A DNA stretch of 64,000 bases. Origin: Dichotomocladium elegans. Lineage: Eukaryota; Mucoromycota; Mucoromycetes; Mucorales; Lichtheimiaceae. Below the pieces are notes generated by a model. It worked only from the letters and a program-made list of their open reading frames with translations. It searched no databases and was not told where the DNA came from. Positions 34,267 to 45,200 of the stretch are shown piece after piece. Positions within the stretch are counted from its first letter, which is position 1, and the number at the start of each line of letters is the position of its first letter. Made by a program: the position numbers and the translations under genes. Location: the NCBI GenBank assembly GCA_025716815.1, contig JAIXMN010000018.1, positions 186,001 through 250,000 on the forward strand, in the 5' to 3' direction.

Positions 34267-35800
34267 TGAGAGTATCTGAATTATTTTGTACGTTATACAA
34301 AATGTAAAAAGCGCGGAAGACCGTATTGCTATGGAATATCATTATAATATGGCAAACTGCAGAGACTCTCTACAAGCGCATAGGCGCTATGTTGTGTGAA
34401 GCGATTGGCCTTAAAGCTGTTCTCGCGAATGCATCTCAAAAACTAGGAAGACATCCGATCTTTGGAGAGCCAGTAAAGCATGCTCAGATACACAGAACCA
34501 TGCACCTCATCCTTACTGCATACAGCGCTTATGTACAAAAAATAATTGGGCCACCCGGCTTTTATCTGTTTTCATTGACTTCGATCCCGAAGTCCGTCAT
34601 GTAATTTTCGCCTTGCCAACCTTGTTAATGCGACCGACGTTGACAATGTTGTACTTTGTTTTCAAAAATAAACATTGTGCAGTATTCAAGGTAAAATAAT
34701 GTCTCATGAAATACGAAAGAAATGTCGCATAAAAATGTAGAAAGTTATCATATCGGTAATAAAAAAAATTACACAACTGAAATATAACCCTGCTTCATAT
34801 CCTTTGACTTACCATTCCTTCTCAATACCAAAGCCTACCCCGATGGGGTGCTTGGAATGGTTTCGACCTTATGAATAAGTAATAAGTACGCTATCTATTA
34901 CCAAATATTGGTTCTTCATATGATTTTACTTATACATCTCGTCGATATTCGCCTTAACAAAGCTGTGATAATGTCCAGTTGCAGATCCTTACTTGTTCTT
35001 AAAATGATAGCTGTTTTCGATCGTGTTTCTTGTAATGCAACAATTACATAGTCCCTTTTTTGGACAATGGCATGTTGCGTTCCATATTATTATGGAATCC
35101 AGATCTATAAGGATAAAAGCAGTTTCTTCTAAAGTCAGTTTAAGGCATACCCTATCAATGGATCCAATGACATTCTTGGATCTTCACAGCGTTATTTCTA
35201 TCTACAGGTTATAGAGTACAGCACATTTTTTTTCCACGGCGAACATTTTTATTTCAGAATTCAGAACATATAGGGACGAGAATGAGTTAAGACGTTGACT
35301 TGAAGTTTTTTAATGTGACGTTTGATTTGTCCTCACACGGGAGACCAAATGGCTTTTGTCTTATGGATCCCATCATCTTGATCTGGCAAAACTCGACTGC
35401 ACGCCCGAGTGTAGCATGGGTTTTATAGTCTAGAGTAGTTGTCCAGCTTAAAAATGAAATATATGCCACATGTATTAGCCAAGAAAAATGTCAAGTGCCC
35501 TGATATGAAATTCAGGTTCAGTAGAAAAGAATTTAATGAGTATCCGTCATCATGGAGATACCAGTCGGTAAGCAGTGCAAGATACATCGATTCCGGAGGG
35601 TATTGGACGCATCGAAGAGTAAACGGATGACGAGAACTCCTTAATGAGGAAAGTCTGATAGGATATCAAAGCGTCCTGTTTTCTATCACGCTTTCCACTT
35701 GAAACGTATCTTGTTGATAAAGGGATTTTTTTTATTTTATCGTCGTTATTTACAAAGGAAAGGAAAGTGCATGCTAGATATGTGCAGGATATGGGATGTT
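34267..35800. repeat. Repeat-rich interval; diverged partner of 2930-3440
   Basis: 34740-35220 matches 2930-3440 in scattered words and order, including the 'cagtttcttctaaagtca' core at 35122. Frames of 60-92 codons on both strands (for example 34326-34604 plus) have no recognised domains. The last 150 bp lie 3' of the next gene. Confidence 0.4.
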
Positions 35801-36601
35801 TCAGAGCATCTGTGATTGTTTGTAATGACCCCCCGCGTCGTTATCGTAGATCCTCAATGTGCTTCTCCGACCCCAAACAAAAAGATCTAGGCGCTTAGCA
35901 AGATAACGTCTGTCCCGCAATGGCCGAATGATTTTGGAGATCTGAATCATCCTCGCCTCGGCTGCCAACATGCGGAGCTCGTTTGGATTGACACGTTTGT
36001 GTCGCGTATGATATCGGGTCGCTGCCCACCCTTTCCGTGTTTGCTCGGCCGCTGCTGGAAGTTGATAAGATTGATCGATAGTTTTCTTTCTTGGTGGAAT
36101 GGCAGGTGGAACACATGGCGGCAGGTGACTAGGGTGTTTACTTCTCGGCGAACATGATTTCAGATTGCTCACATTGCTCCGACGACGCTGTCGCTGCTGT
36201 GATATGGGTGATATGTGGCCGCAGAGTTCCACATCGGTATGTATAGGATGTCGAACATCTTCTACGGATATGACCATTGGTTTGAAGAGTAAGAACGAAA
36301 GCAGACTCTTCATGGATTGCGTCACAGCAACTGTTGTAGCAAACGAGGAAGCCGCGTTTCGCACATCCTGCATCGAATGCACGAAAGGATCGGCGTCACG
36401 AAAAGACGAGGATGCCATTGACTGTCGCCGGTAGTAAATGGTCTGAAAAGGCAGACGTTGTTTTTCGTTCATGATCATGTCGTAAGCGTCAGATAACCGT
36501 GTCGCCTTTGTTGCAGTAGAGGCTGGAACGGATACATATCCCTTAGACGATCGCCTGGTAGGTGCGATTGGAGGAAGTACATGGAGTAACGAGGAAACCA
36601 T
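35801..36601 (-). CDS. Basic orphan protein, 266 aa, single exon
   Basis: One open frame from Met at 36601 to the stop at 35801. The protein is basic and Ser/Arg-rich with an early MVSSLLHVLPPIAPTRRSSK and a middle section VRHPIHTDVELCG. The C-terminal block is highly charged: NELRMLAAEARMIQISKIIR, followed by RPLRDRRYLAKRLDLFVWGR. That block looks conserved in style (regular amphipathic helix plus Trp) and argues for a real gene. No catalytic motif, membrane segment or zinc site is visible. Third-position composition resembles that of active genes here. Function unknown; possibly lineage-specific. Confidence 0.55.
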   Translation of the reverse strand: MVSSLLHVLPPIAPTRRSSKGYVSVPASTATKATRLSDAYDMIMNEKQRLPFQTIYYRRQSMASSSFRDADPFVHSMQDVRNAASSFATTVAVTQSMKSLLSFLLFKPMVISVEDVRHPIHTDVELCGHISPISQQRQRRRSNVSNLKSCSPRSKHPSHLPPCVPPAIPPRKKTIDQSYQLPAAAEQTRKGWAATRYHTRHKRVNPNELRMLAAEARMIQISKIIRPLRDRRYLAKRLDLFVWGRRSTLRIYDNDAGGHYKQSQML

Positions 36602-36808
36602 TCTATTATCGGGCGTAATAAGTATGCGAAAAACAAAGGGATAGGGATGGACTGTACGTTCAAAACGGCTTTAACATCATTTTCTTATCTCTGAGGCAAT
36701 TTGTTTGGGTACACAGCCCCCAAAGCTGATAGTGTTGCCCCACAAAACAACGTATAAATATTGGCTACAATGTGGTACCAAATAGCACAGACTTCCGTTC
36801 TATACACT

Positions 36809-37342
36809 CTATCTGTGAGGGACCTTATCTCTATTCTTTTTCATAGTATATGACTCCATTTCTCGCCAATCCCTTAAATGATAAGGACCACTGTCATGCA
36901 TATATCTGTAACATGGAACTGTTTTTCTTCCCCACAAGTTTTTGCGAAATGTCATTCTCCATTCGGTAATACATATCTGGTAGATCGGTAGATCTAACAA
37001 GAGTAGTGGAAATAAGATCTCGTGCAAACGATTGGTAGATCCATATCTATAAAAATACGTCAACGTTATAGCTTTGTTGATTCTTGTCCTCCAACACTGC
37101 ACATATCCAGCATTCTGAATTGAGCAATCAATTCCTTTACAAAGATAGCAAGGGATGTTAATCAACGTACCTGCCCTACGCCAATGGACTATGTCGGTGA
37201 TGAGGAAGCATGTATTTTCAATATATTTATTGATACCCATAGGAATCTCGTACTCTATATTACAACAGTAACTCTCAGATTTTTGCTGCACATGATCCAA
37301 GCCAAAGGATACAGGTATTTCGACGAAAGAAGCGGGATTCAA
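36809..37342 (-). CDS. Orphan frame, 177 aa, possibly repeat-derived
   Basis: An uninterrupted 177-codon frame with a Cys pair (IPCYLCKGIDCSIQNAGY), several Tyr/Trp-rich segments and a basic C-terminus ending KKNRDKVPHR. Codon use is AT-rich, like the surrounding relics and unlike the active genes. Met at 37342 is the first in frame. It could be part of a transposon-borne gene; I do not recognise the family. The gap 36602-36808 to the preceding gene holds nothing visible. Confidence 0.3.
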   Translation of the reverse strand: MNPASFVEIPVSFGLDHVQQKSESYCCNIEYEIPMGINKYIENTCFLITDIVHWRRAGTLINIPCYLCKGIDCSIQNAGYVQCWRTRINKAITLTYFYRYGSTNRLHEILFPLLLLDLPIYQICITEWRMTFRKNLWGRKTVPCYRYMHDSGPYHLRDWREMESYTMKKNRDKVPHR

Positions 37343-37489
37343 ACATAGCCACTACAACGTACAACGGATGAGATCAGGTCAGGTCTCTCAAGCTGACGTT
37401 AGAGAAGAGTTTGAGCGCATCCGCTACAGCGAAACATCTAATAAATCTGTACATCCCCGTCCCGCACAGCGCCGGGAGTTGGAGCATGG

Positions 37490-38080
37490 CAGCATTTTTA
37501 AGAAACACAGAAAATGTTTGTTCGCGTATTCTCACTAAAGAGCATACGAGTATTATTCATTTAATTTTGCGGATGAGAATACAATCAATTCTCTAGAGCA
37601 GGTTATTGAACAGCTGCTAATCAGATATAATGGAAGAGACTTGCTGTGACGCTTCATCGATTTAAGAAAACCAACTGCGACTCGGCAGTAACAAAGCCTT
37701 CCGATTTCGACTGGAGCAGCTGATAAAACATAATCCGTAAATGACTTTGGAAGAAATTGCCCTTTTTCTTGATGGGTCTAGATCCAGTATTAGCATGGAA
37801 CACGGCGTGGAAGGGTTTAATATGAGGTTATCCTCAGTAGTCACATTACAAAAGAAAAGAGCAAGGATACCCGAAATACTTGGAGTAATCTATATACCAG
37901 ACATCATGAAATGGAGTTGGAGACTCATGCAACCGCTAGCCGAAAAAAGAAAGGGAGTGGGAGAAATCTATGAATTGCAACTGGAAATTTCTTTCAGCTT
38001 CCTCAATGCTACCATCGGTAAGATGGGGAAGTATATACATATGAAGGACTTCCGTATGTGAACGGATAATAGATTCCTCT
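37490..38080 (+). pseudogene. Tc1/IS630-like transposase relic, central part
   Basis: Plus-strand translation follows the family from the HTH linker (about 37500) to the region before the third acid. A 106-codon frame (37741-38061) is still open. It includes ILGVIYIPDIMKWSWRL, equivalent to ILGAVSTSGIIKCSLRL in the 53.2 kb relic, and ISFSFLNATIGKMGKY, equivalent to the FLKxxxDEMDKY helix. The first acid region reads LDGSRSSI where 'DES' is expected, so the catalytic Glu is lost. Both ends are degraded. Confidence 0.6.
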
Positions 38081-39526
38081 TCACGTAGGATGATGCCCCC
38101 GACAGTTTTATGCGCCTTCTCTTTAATTTGAATACGATATCTATCTCTGGAAAGACGGTATTTCTATGGAATTCCATACTCGTCACATGAAGTCTGAGGC
38201 CAATATTACAATACATACTGATAACTCGTGTCGCTATTGGGAAACTCGGTTTACCACTTGTATATTTAGACAGAGCCGGCATATTGACTACTTTGGTTTC
38301 CGGGGAAACATCTCAATGCGACCCCCTGTCCGTACAAGGAAAAAGAGGGCATGGTAATAAGAAACAACTGCCGGTCGCCACTACACAAGTGATGTAAGGA
38401 CCAGGGAACATTGTCAGAGTGGTCTGTCGTGCTTAAACCGACGAAGACAAAATCGTGTGGATCAGAGATCGTACGTCGGATAAAAGCCACCAGCTCTTTA
38501 AACTAGACACTATGTACTGCACAAGAAATGCAACGAACAGGGGTAAAGGAGCATAGCCATACCATCTCCAAACGTAAGACAGGACTATTCCGTAGAATAC
38601 GAATTCTCACCCTGCGGGTTGCATTGAGTTTACTCTATTTATGATGCTCAGCAAATGAAAATTAGAGTTCAAAGCAGATCTACACAGGGGCCGTCTTGGT
38701 CGGCCATTGTGTAACAACATCGTCCCAGCAATAGATCACGTCCATCCAACGAGTCACATTACACTCGTTTTTTATTATTATTCAGTGCTTGGCTGTGGCA
38801 AGATACCACATGAGTTCATCCTCGCACACTTGTCGTCGCTTCCGCACTCTGGTCCTTGAAGGGAAGAAGGGATAGATGTGTTCATGTGCATGCACTAGAG
38901 AGATGGCTGCTTAGTTTATATGCATAGATGTCATATCTACGTTAACGCGTCATTCTACGCTAGTCCTGACAGCTTTCCTTTCGAATATATTCTCTTTTCC
39001 CGTCCACAATCCACCAGGCTTTCCATTCCATCGTGACGCATTGTGTCCATGCATATTGCGCAAGCAGATGACCAGAAATCGCCAGTGCCACCCGAGGGCA
39101 AACATGAGACTTGATCAATACTTTAGAAAAATACACTCCAGTGGTTCACATTGAAACATTACCTACAGACACACTAGAGCATTTTGATTGTTTGGTTTGG
39201 TAAAAGAACAATAGCAAGGAGAGTAGATGGCGACAGCCGAAAAAAAAAAGATTGGTCACAGCAGGGTACATTCTTCCACATTCAAGAAGAAGAGAGAGAG
39301 ATAACTGTACTTCATAGTAAGCCAAGATACCCATGTGTCTTGATAATCTCTATTTTTTAGGACTTATACCGGACATTACAACCAAGTGCATCTATCCATA
39401 AGGAACAGTGTAAGTATACCAAGTTGGGGAAGAGTGCTTTATAACAGGGGAGCCAGAAGGAGCCACGTCCGGCTGTCCCGAGATAATAAAAAATTGAAAT
39501 AAAATAAATGGTTCGAAAGCCCAAAA
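38081..39526. other. Gene-poor interval upstream of the ASH-repeat gene
   Basis: Minus-strand frames of 74-104 codons (38490-38266, 38282-37968) lack recognised domains. The word 'gtcgcttccgcact' at about 38827 also occurs at about 22003, hinting at another dispersed repeat. The final 300 bp include poly-A runs (39240, 39487) and probably the promoter of the downstream gene. Confidence 0.35.
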
Positions 39527-42234
39527 ATGGCGTGGCGGGGGGGAAGCACGTCTATTTTCGCAGGCTTTCCAAACTCTTTTCTCCTGGACTTGCCGGACAT
39601 GACCAGTCGCAATGGGCGCTCGTCGTTGTCGTCACACCGCGATTGTACTGATGATGTGTCGGGGCCATTGTCGCAGCCCCCCCAACGTTTGCCACCTCAG
39701 ATACTGCCCTCACAACAGCGGCAGCGGCAGCAGCACCAACACCAGCACCAGCACCAGCAGCACAATCAGAGGCAGCAGCAGCCTCCCGGCAGCAATCTGT
39801 TTGAGCTTGTGGATGCTCACGGCAAAGCAATACATGGCAGAATCACACTTGATAACGTGTACCAGAATGGGCTCCATGCACTTAAAGAATTTATGATCCA
39901 TAATTTGACAGACCAACGCATCCTCGTCAAGATGCGTTCCAACCTACGTAATCAGATATCGTTCCAACTTCAAAACGAAAACGTCAACGATGTCCCAAAA
40001 GGAATCCTCAGCGAGATTGCTACTAACACGGTTGAGTGGAGCAAGTTAGAGTCGTCCAGTCAGCACTATCATCATTTTAATCAACTCTTCAACTTTGTCA
40101 ATCACATTGACCAACTCGAGCTCGAGCCACACCAGACATGCCCTGTTATTCTTGGCTTCTTACCGGAAACAAGGTCATGGGAGGATATCGACGCTTTAAC
40201 CGGCGAAAAGAACGGAACAGATCCCGCATCCCTTGTGCGCGATAGCGGATTTAATGCAGTGCCGGATGACCCAGCAGAAGTCATGTACGACGTCTCCAAC
40301 GTTACTGGCAGCTTATTCTTCTTTGGATACTTACTCGACTATACTGAGGATGAATGTATTGCTGCGACCGGAGACGAAAGTGACGAAGACGTTGACCAGA
40401 AGCAGGACATGGTGGTTACAACTGCTCCAGCACCTGCAACATTAGCTGCACAGTATCAAATATCTGTAAAGTTCCGTGCTAGCCTGTGCCGGTCTGTCAT
40501 GTGGACAGACGTTGTCGAGGAAGGTCTCAATTTTGAAGACTGCATGCTCGGTCAAGAATACTATAAGGATTTCACTATCCAGAACAACTCGGATATTGAT
40601 CTCTACTGGCTTCTCAACACAGTGGACCTATCAAACCTCAACCGCGAAGGTTGGCTGTGTTTCAAAGATGCAGAGACTGGCGAGCCTTTACTAGACAATC
40701 TACAGGAACCTATTCCGGGGCACTCGCATCGCCGTGTGCGTCTCACGTTTACACCTAAAGAGGTTGGGGATTTTAATTACGATTTGCAGATCGAAAATGC
40801 GAACGATGCCCGCAACGTCGTACAGACCAAAGTACATGCTGTGGTGCGCTCCGTCTTGCGCGAGGAATCGCTTATCGTTGTCAGCGGAACCACCCTTGAC
40901 TTTGGAGACTGCACATCTGGCCAGTGGACAACCCGCCAAATTGTTCTCAACAATGTTGGTGAATCGTCTGTCGAGGTCAGATTTATCCCCGAGTCTGCCG
41001 AAGTTGTCTTTGATATCAAAGCACTGTCGTTAGACCCTGCAGATGAGTTCCGAAAAGACGAGTTCAGCGAAAAGAATAATATCATGCAGCAGCTTCCAGC
41101 GCATCAGAGCCCGGGACGTAGCCCAACGAACCTGATAACGACTCCTACAGCCACTATCGCCACACCCAGCGAAGTGTCTGGGCAGACGAGCGAAGTTAGC
41201 TCAAGGTCGACATCGCCTGCATTGTCTGCCCCGACTGCACGATTTCTAGAGCATGAAGGTTCTCAGTCTCCATCTTCACAAGATTCAACTTACCGCATTG
41301 GTGGAACACGAATCCTAGCGCCCACGCCACGTACAGTCGAGGAGCAATCAAAAACACATTCGGATATTGGCAACGTTGCAAATAAATCCGGGGAGCTGGA
41401 CTATCAAGGCAATGCGGTTTCTACCAGCGATCCCAATGCACCCTCCATGGCAATGGGCGGAGGCAGTTACACACGCATTGAAGATCTGTTGCTACGGCCT
41501 GGCAAGGAACGTGTGATTCAAGTATCGTACCGGCCGCGTAAGGACACGTCAATCAACGACTTTAATGCAGGCCAGCTTATCCGGCGCAACTTTAGGGTGG
41601 TGCTTGAGTACGGTAACTATCGTAGTGCAGATCCGAAGGAGCGAAAAGTGATCCAGTGCCGGGCGCGGACGTGCACATCTTTTGTGGAAGTGATACCCAA
41701 CGAAGTCAATTTCGGTGATACAGACGTCGGAACGCTCAAATCATTGCCTATAAATATTTACAACCGGTCAGATATCATTGCACGTGTTGAACTCCAGTTC
41801 TCATCCAAGGTTCTCAATTGCCTTGAGGGCGAGATTGTGATACAACCACGATCTTATGTGGAGCTCAAATTGGATTTATACCCCCGTAAAGTCAATCCAG
41901 AGTACCGCAAGCAAATCACTCTCGTTAACTATCTCAACCGTGACAACGATCAGATCATTGGCGTCCAAAGCACAAATATTGACAAGAACAGGGTCACATT
42001 TCACTCGCTTTTTTATCGCATTCTCACCACAACGGGCGCCAACTTTCTTGATTTCGGCTCCATCGTCCTCAACTCTCCGTCCATTCGCACATTCACAGTC
42101 GAGAATATCCGCAGTGCTCCTCTCCGCTTAGAGGTCAAGACATCCATGCCAGATGATATCATCGTCTACACAAAAAAGCGCCGGACAGAGCCTTACCCGC
42201 CAACGTCAGAGCAAAAACAAGAGCGCCAGAGTGG

Positions 42235-42272
<38 letters not shown>

Positions 42273-45200
42273 AACTGGAGACACCAGTATCCAGGCAGCA
42301 GAATAGGACCGTGGCTACACAAGCTAAAATTTGTAAGTCAGGCGCCAAGTCCTTTCACTCCTAAGCTTAACTCCTGTTCCTATAGCCCAGAGAGCGACCA
42401 GTTCTCTGCAGGAAAAAACGCTAGTTGTTGGCAAGCCCGCTTTACAAAAGCCTTCTTTTTCCGGAGAGAATATGCCATTTCCTACTCTTCACCGTGTCCG
42501 CAGGTCGTCTAACAGAAGTTTACCAGACACTCCATCGACAGCCTATCTCGATCTCGCTATCTCCCGCCATACCACACCGACCCGACGGAAACATATCATT
42601 TTCAAGAATGCAAACAAGTCATTGCTGATGCAGACCGCACATATGAACAGACTTCTCAACCATACCCGCGTTAATGCCAAAGAGAACATCCTAGAGCGAC
42701 AGACCAAGACAGGCAAGCACGGCAAGCAGCAGCTCCATCTGCAACAAAAACAAAAACAGCATATGGGTGCGAAGGGACCTGTTCGAGCGAATGCGACCAG
42801 CATTCTCAATGGAAGCAGCGGGCTCCAACGAGATGACTCATTCGATGGTTGCGAGAACATCAAGTCAAAACGATCGCTTGGTATCACCGCGGCACGATAT
42901 AAGTCGCGGAAAAATCTCGATTGGTCCGACATTGCTGGTAAATCGCGAGTTCCGTTTGAGGACTTGATCTCGGTGCTTGAGCACGGCTCCAAGGCATCCA
43001 CCCCGCTGTTTCCTAAGCAAGCAGCAGAGGAACGGTTTGTGCGGCAGCAGTTGGCATGGCGACGGGAGCTCGACCGGCTCATTGAAAAGGGCGATCTGGT
43101 CCGCACAGAGCTGATCGATGTGGAGGCGCAAGGCGAGGAAGAAGTTGTGATCGTTTTCACTCCGAACGGGCTTACTAAACCGCACATCCAGAGTGCACCG
43201 AAGAAACAGGATGCACGCATCTTTTTGCGGCTCGTGGATTTCGATCGGAATATTGAGCAGGCCGAGTTCGAGAGTCTGTTATATGGCGATCAATCGTCTA
43301 TCCCAGTACGTGAGGTGATCATCCGAGCTCAGCTCTGTCGATCGATCATGGATCTCGGTCAAAAGAATATAAATTTTGGACTTGTCGAGCGCAACGAGCG
43401 CCATGCGAAGTCAATTGTCCTCCACAACCGTAGCGAAACTCCGTTGCTCTATGCGATCCGCAAGTCAGGCTCCATCGCATCTGGCGATATTATCCTTGGT
43501 GCAGGACGATACGGTGCAGTGCGAGCTTTCGGCAAGCGTGAGATTGATTTTGTGTTCGAGCCGACTCTGGCTGGTCAATTCATCGAACGTCTGATTGTTG
43601 AGAATATTCGAGATCGCACGAATGACCAGGTGTTGCAACTCAAGGCGATGGTGCGCAAACCATCCACGTTCTTTGTAAAATCCCTCGAGCTCTCATTTGG
43701 CCCATGCCTCGTCGACCGACCGTGCGAGCGGGTCCAGCAGATTGTCATTACAAACACAAACGCGAAGCAGAGCCGGCTTTTCGAGGTCAGAGTCGATCCA
43801 AATGAGGCCAATTTCGGACAGTACTATGGCGAATTTGACTTTGTGGTCGAGGATGGCGACTCGAACAAGGCGCTCTCCAAAGAGGCCGAAGAGGAGATTG
43901 AGAACCTAGAACAGAAGCTGAAGATTGCCAAGCGCAAGGGTCAGCCGGACAAAATCAAAAAATATCTCAAGAAGCTGGCAAAACTGCGCAACATTGAAAT
44001 GCGAGACGACACCGAGACTGCAGCGAAGCCGTCAGCGACTTCGCCAGCGGGAGCACCAGAATCAAAGGAAGGCAATGAGGATCAACCAGCCTCCGGAGGA
44101 GCTGGCGATGATAAAAATGCGGGCGGCGAAGAGGGTGTCAAGGAAAGCAACATCTACAAAAAGACGGCTGAGAGCGTTGTGTTTCCTTTGGACCCCAATG
44201 CCACCAAGACAATATCAGTGTACTTCAAGCTGGTTGCGCGCCCTATACAGTCGGGTAGCCCGGTTACCGAAGCCCGACATTGTATTCAGGGCCAAATACT
44301 CGCGCACGAGTACAAGAATACGGATGCATGCAAGCACATTGTATATACAGCTGTGATTTGCGAGGATGAGGCGGCATATAACGAAGCGCTCCAGAGCGAA
44401 GCGCTCCAGGAAGGTAGTCAGAACCTTGGTGCGACAGCAGCGCTCGCGTTAGAGAATGGCAGGACAGGCAACAATGAGCGGCTCAAGGCACGCGGGTTCC
44501 AAGACACGGTGTTACCTTCAGAGATTGACGAGCAACAGTCTGAGCCGCTGAAGCTAGAGCGATCGTACTTTGACGGGGGACGAGTGGAGGTGAATCAAAA
44601 GTCACCATTCTACGTGCGGGTATCGAATGAATCCGACGAGTCTGTGGACTACGAAGTATTGCTGGGACCGGACGAGAAGGACTTCTTCATCTGCCCAGAA
44701 GATATTACTGAGCCTCTGGCGCCGCACGAGACTCGGAAACTAATGTTTGAGATCCTGCCGACGAGAACTGGCAAGCAGCAGCACACACTGTGTCTCTGTA
44801 ATAAGCGCACAGGCGTGCGACAGACGTTTACATTGCAATGCATTGTGCACCAAAAGACGTACCTGCAGTTTCCCTCACTAAGCGCGGACGGCAACAGCGG
44901 GGAATTGGATCTTGGGTTTTCTTACGTGGACCCTGGTAGCAAATACTCCCAGGTGACACCATTGCTGGTGGAGAACGTTTCTGGGCAGGATGTGTACATT
45001 TCTTCGCAGAGCAACCTGTCTCACCAGGTGCTGATCTTTGTCGACGAAACCGGTGAACGCGGCCTCGTAGACATGATGCCGTTCAAGGCTGGCAGCATGA
45101 CAACAGTGTGGGTAGCGGTGCAGCCAAATCTGCTGACGGGATATCTAGGCGGGCCCGGCGGCGGGGGTGACGAGTGTAGGGAACTGGTGGGAGGCATCAA

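Noticed and set aside
42543..43220. 225-codon minus-strand frame opposite the ASH-repeat gene, and similar frames at 45571-46200 and 46276-46968
   Set aside because: They lie entirely within a well-supported coding exon on the other strand and have Cys/Arg/Ser-rich compositions typical of antisense reading.
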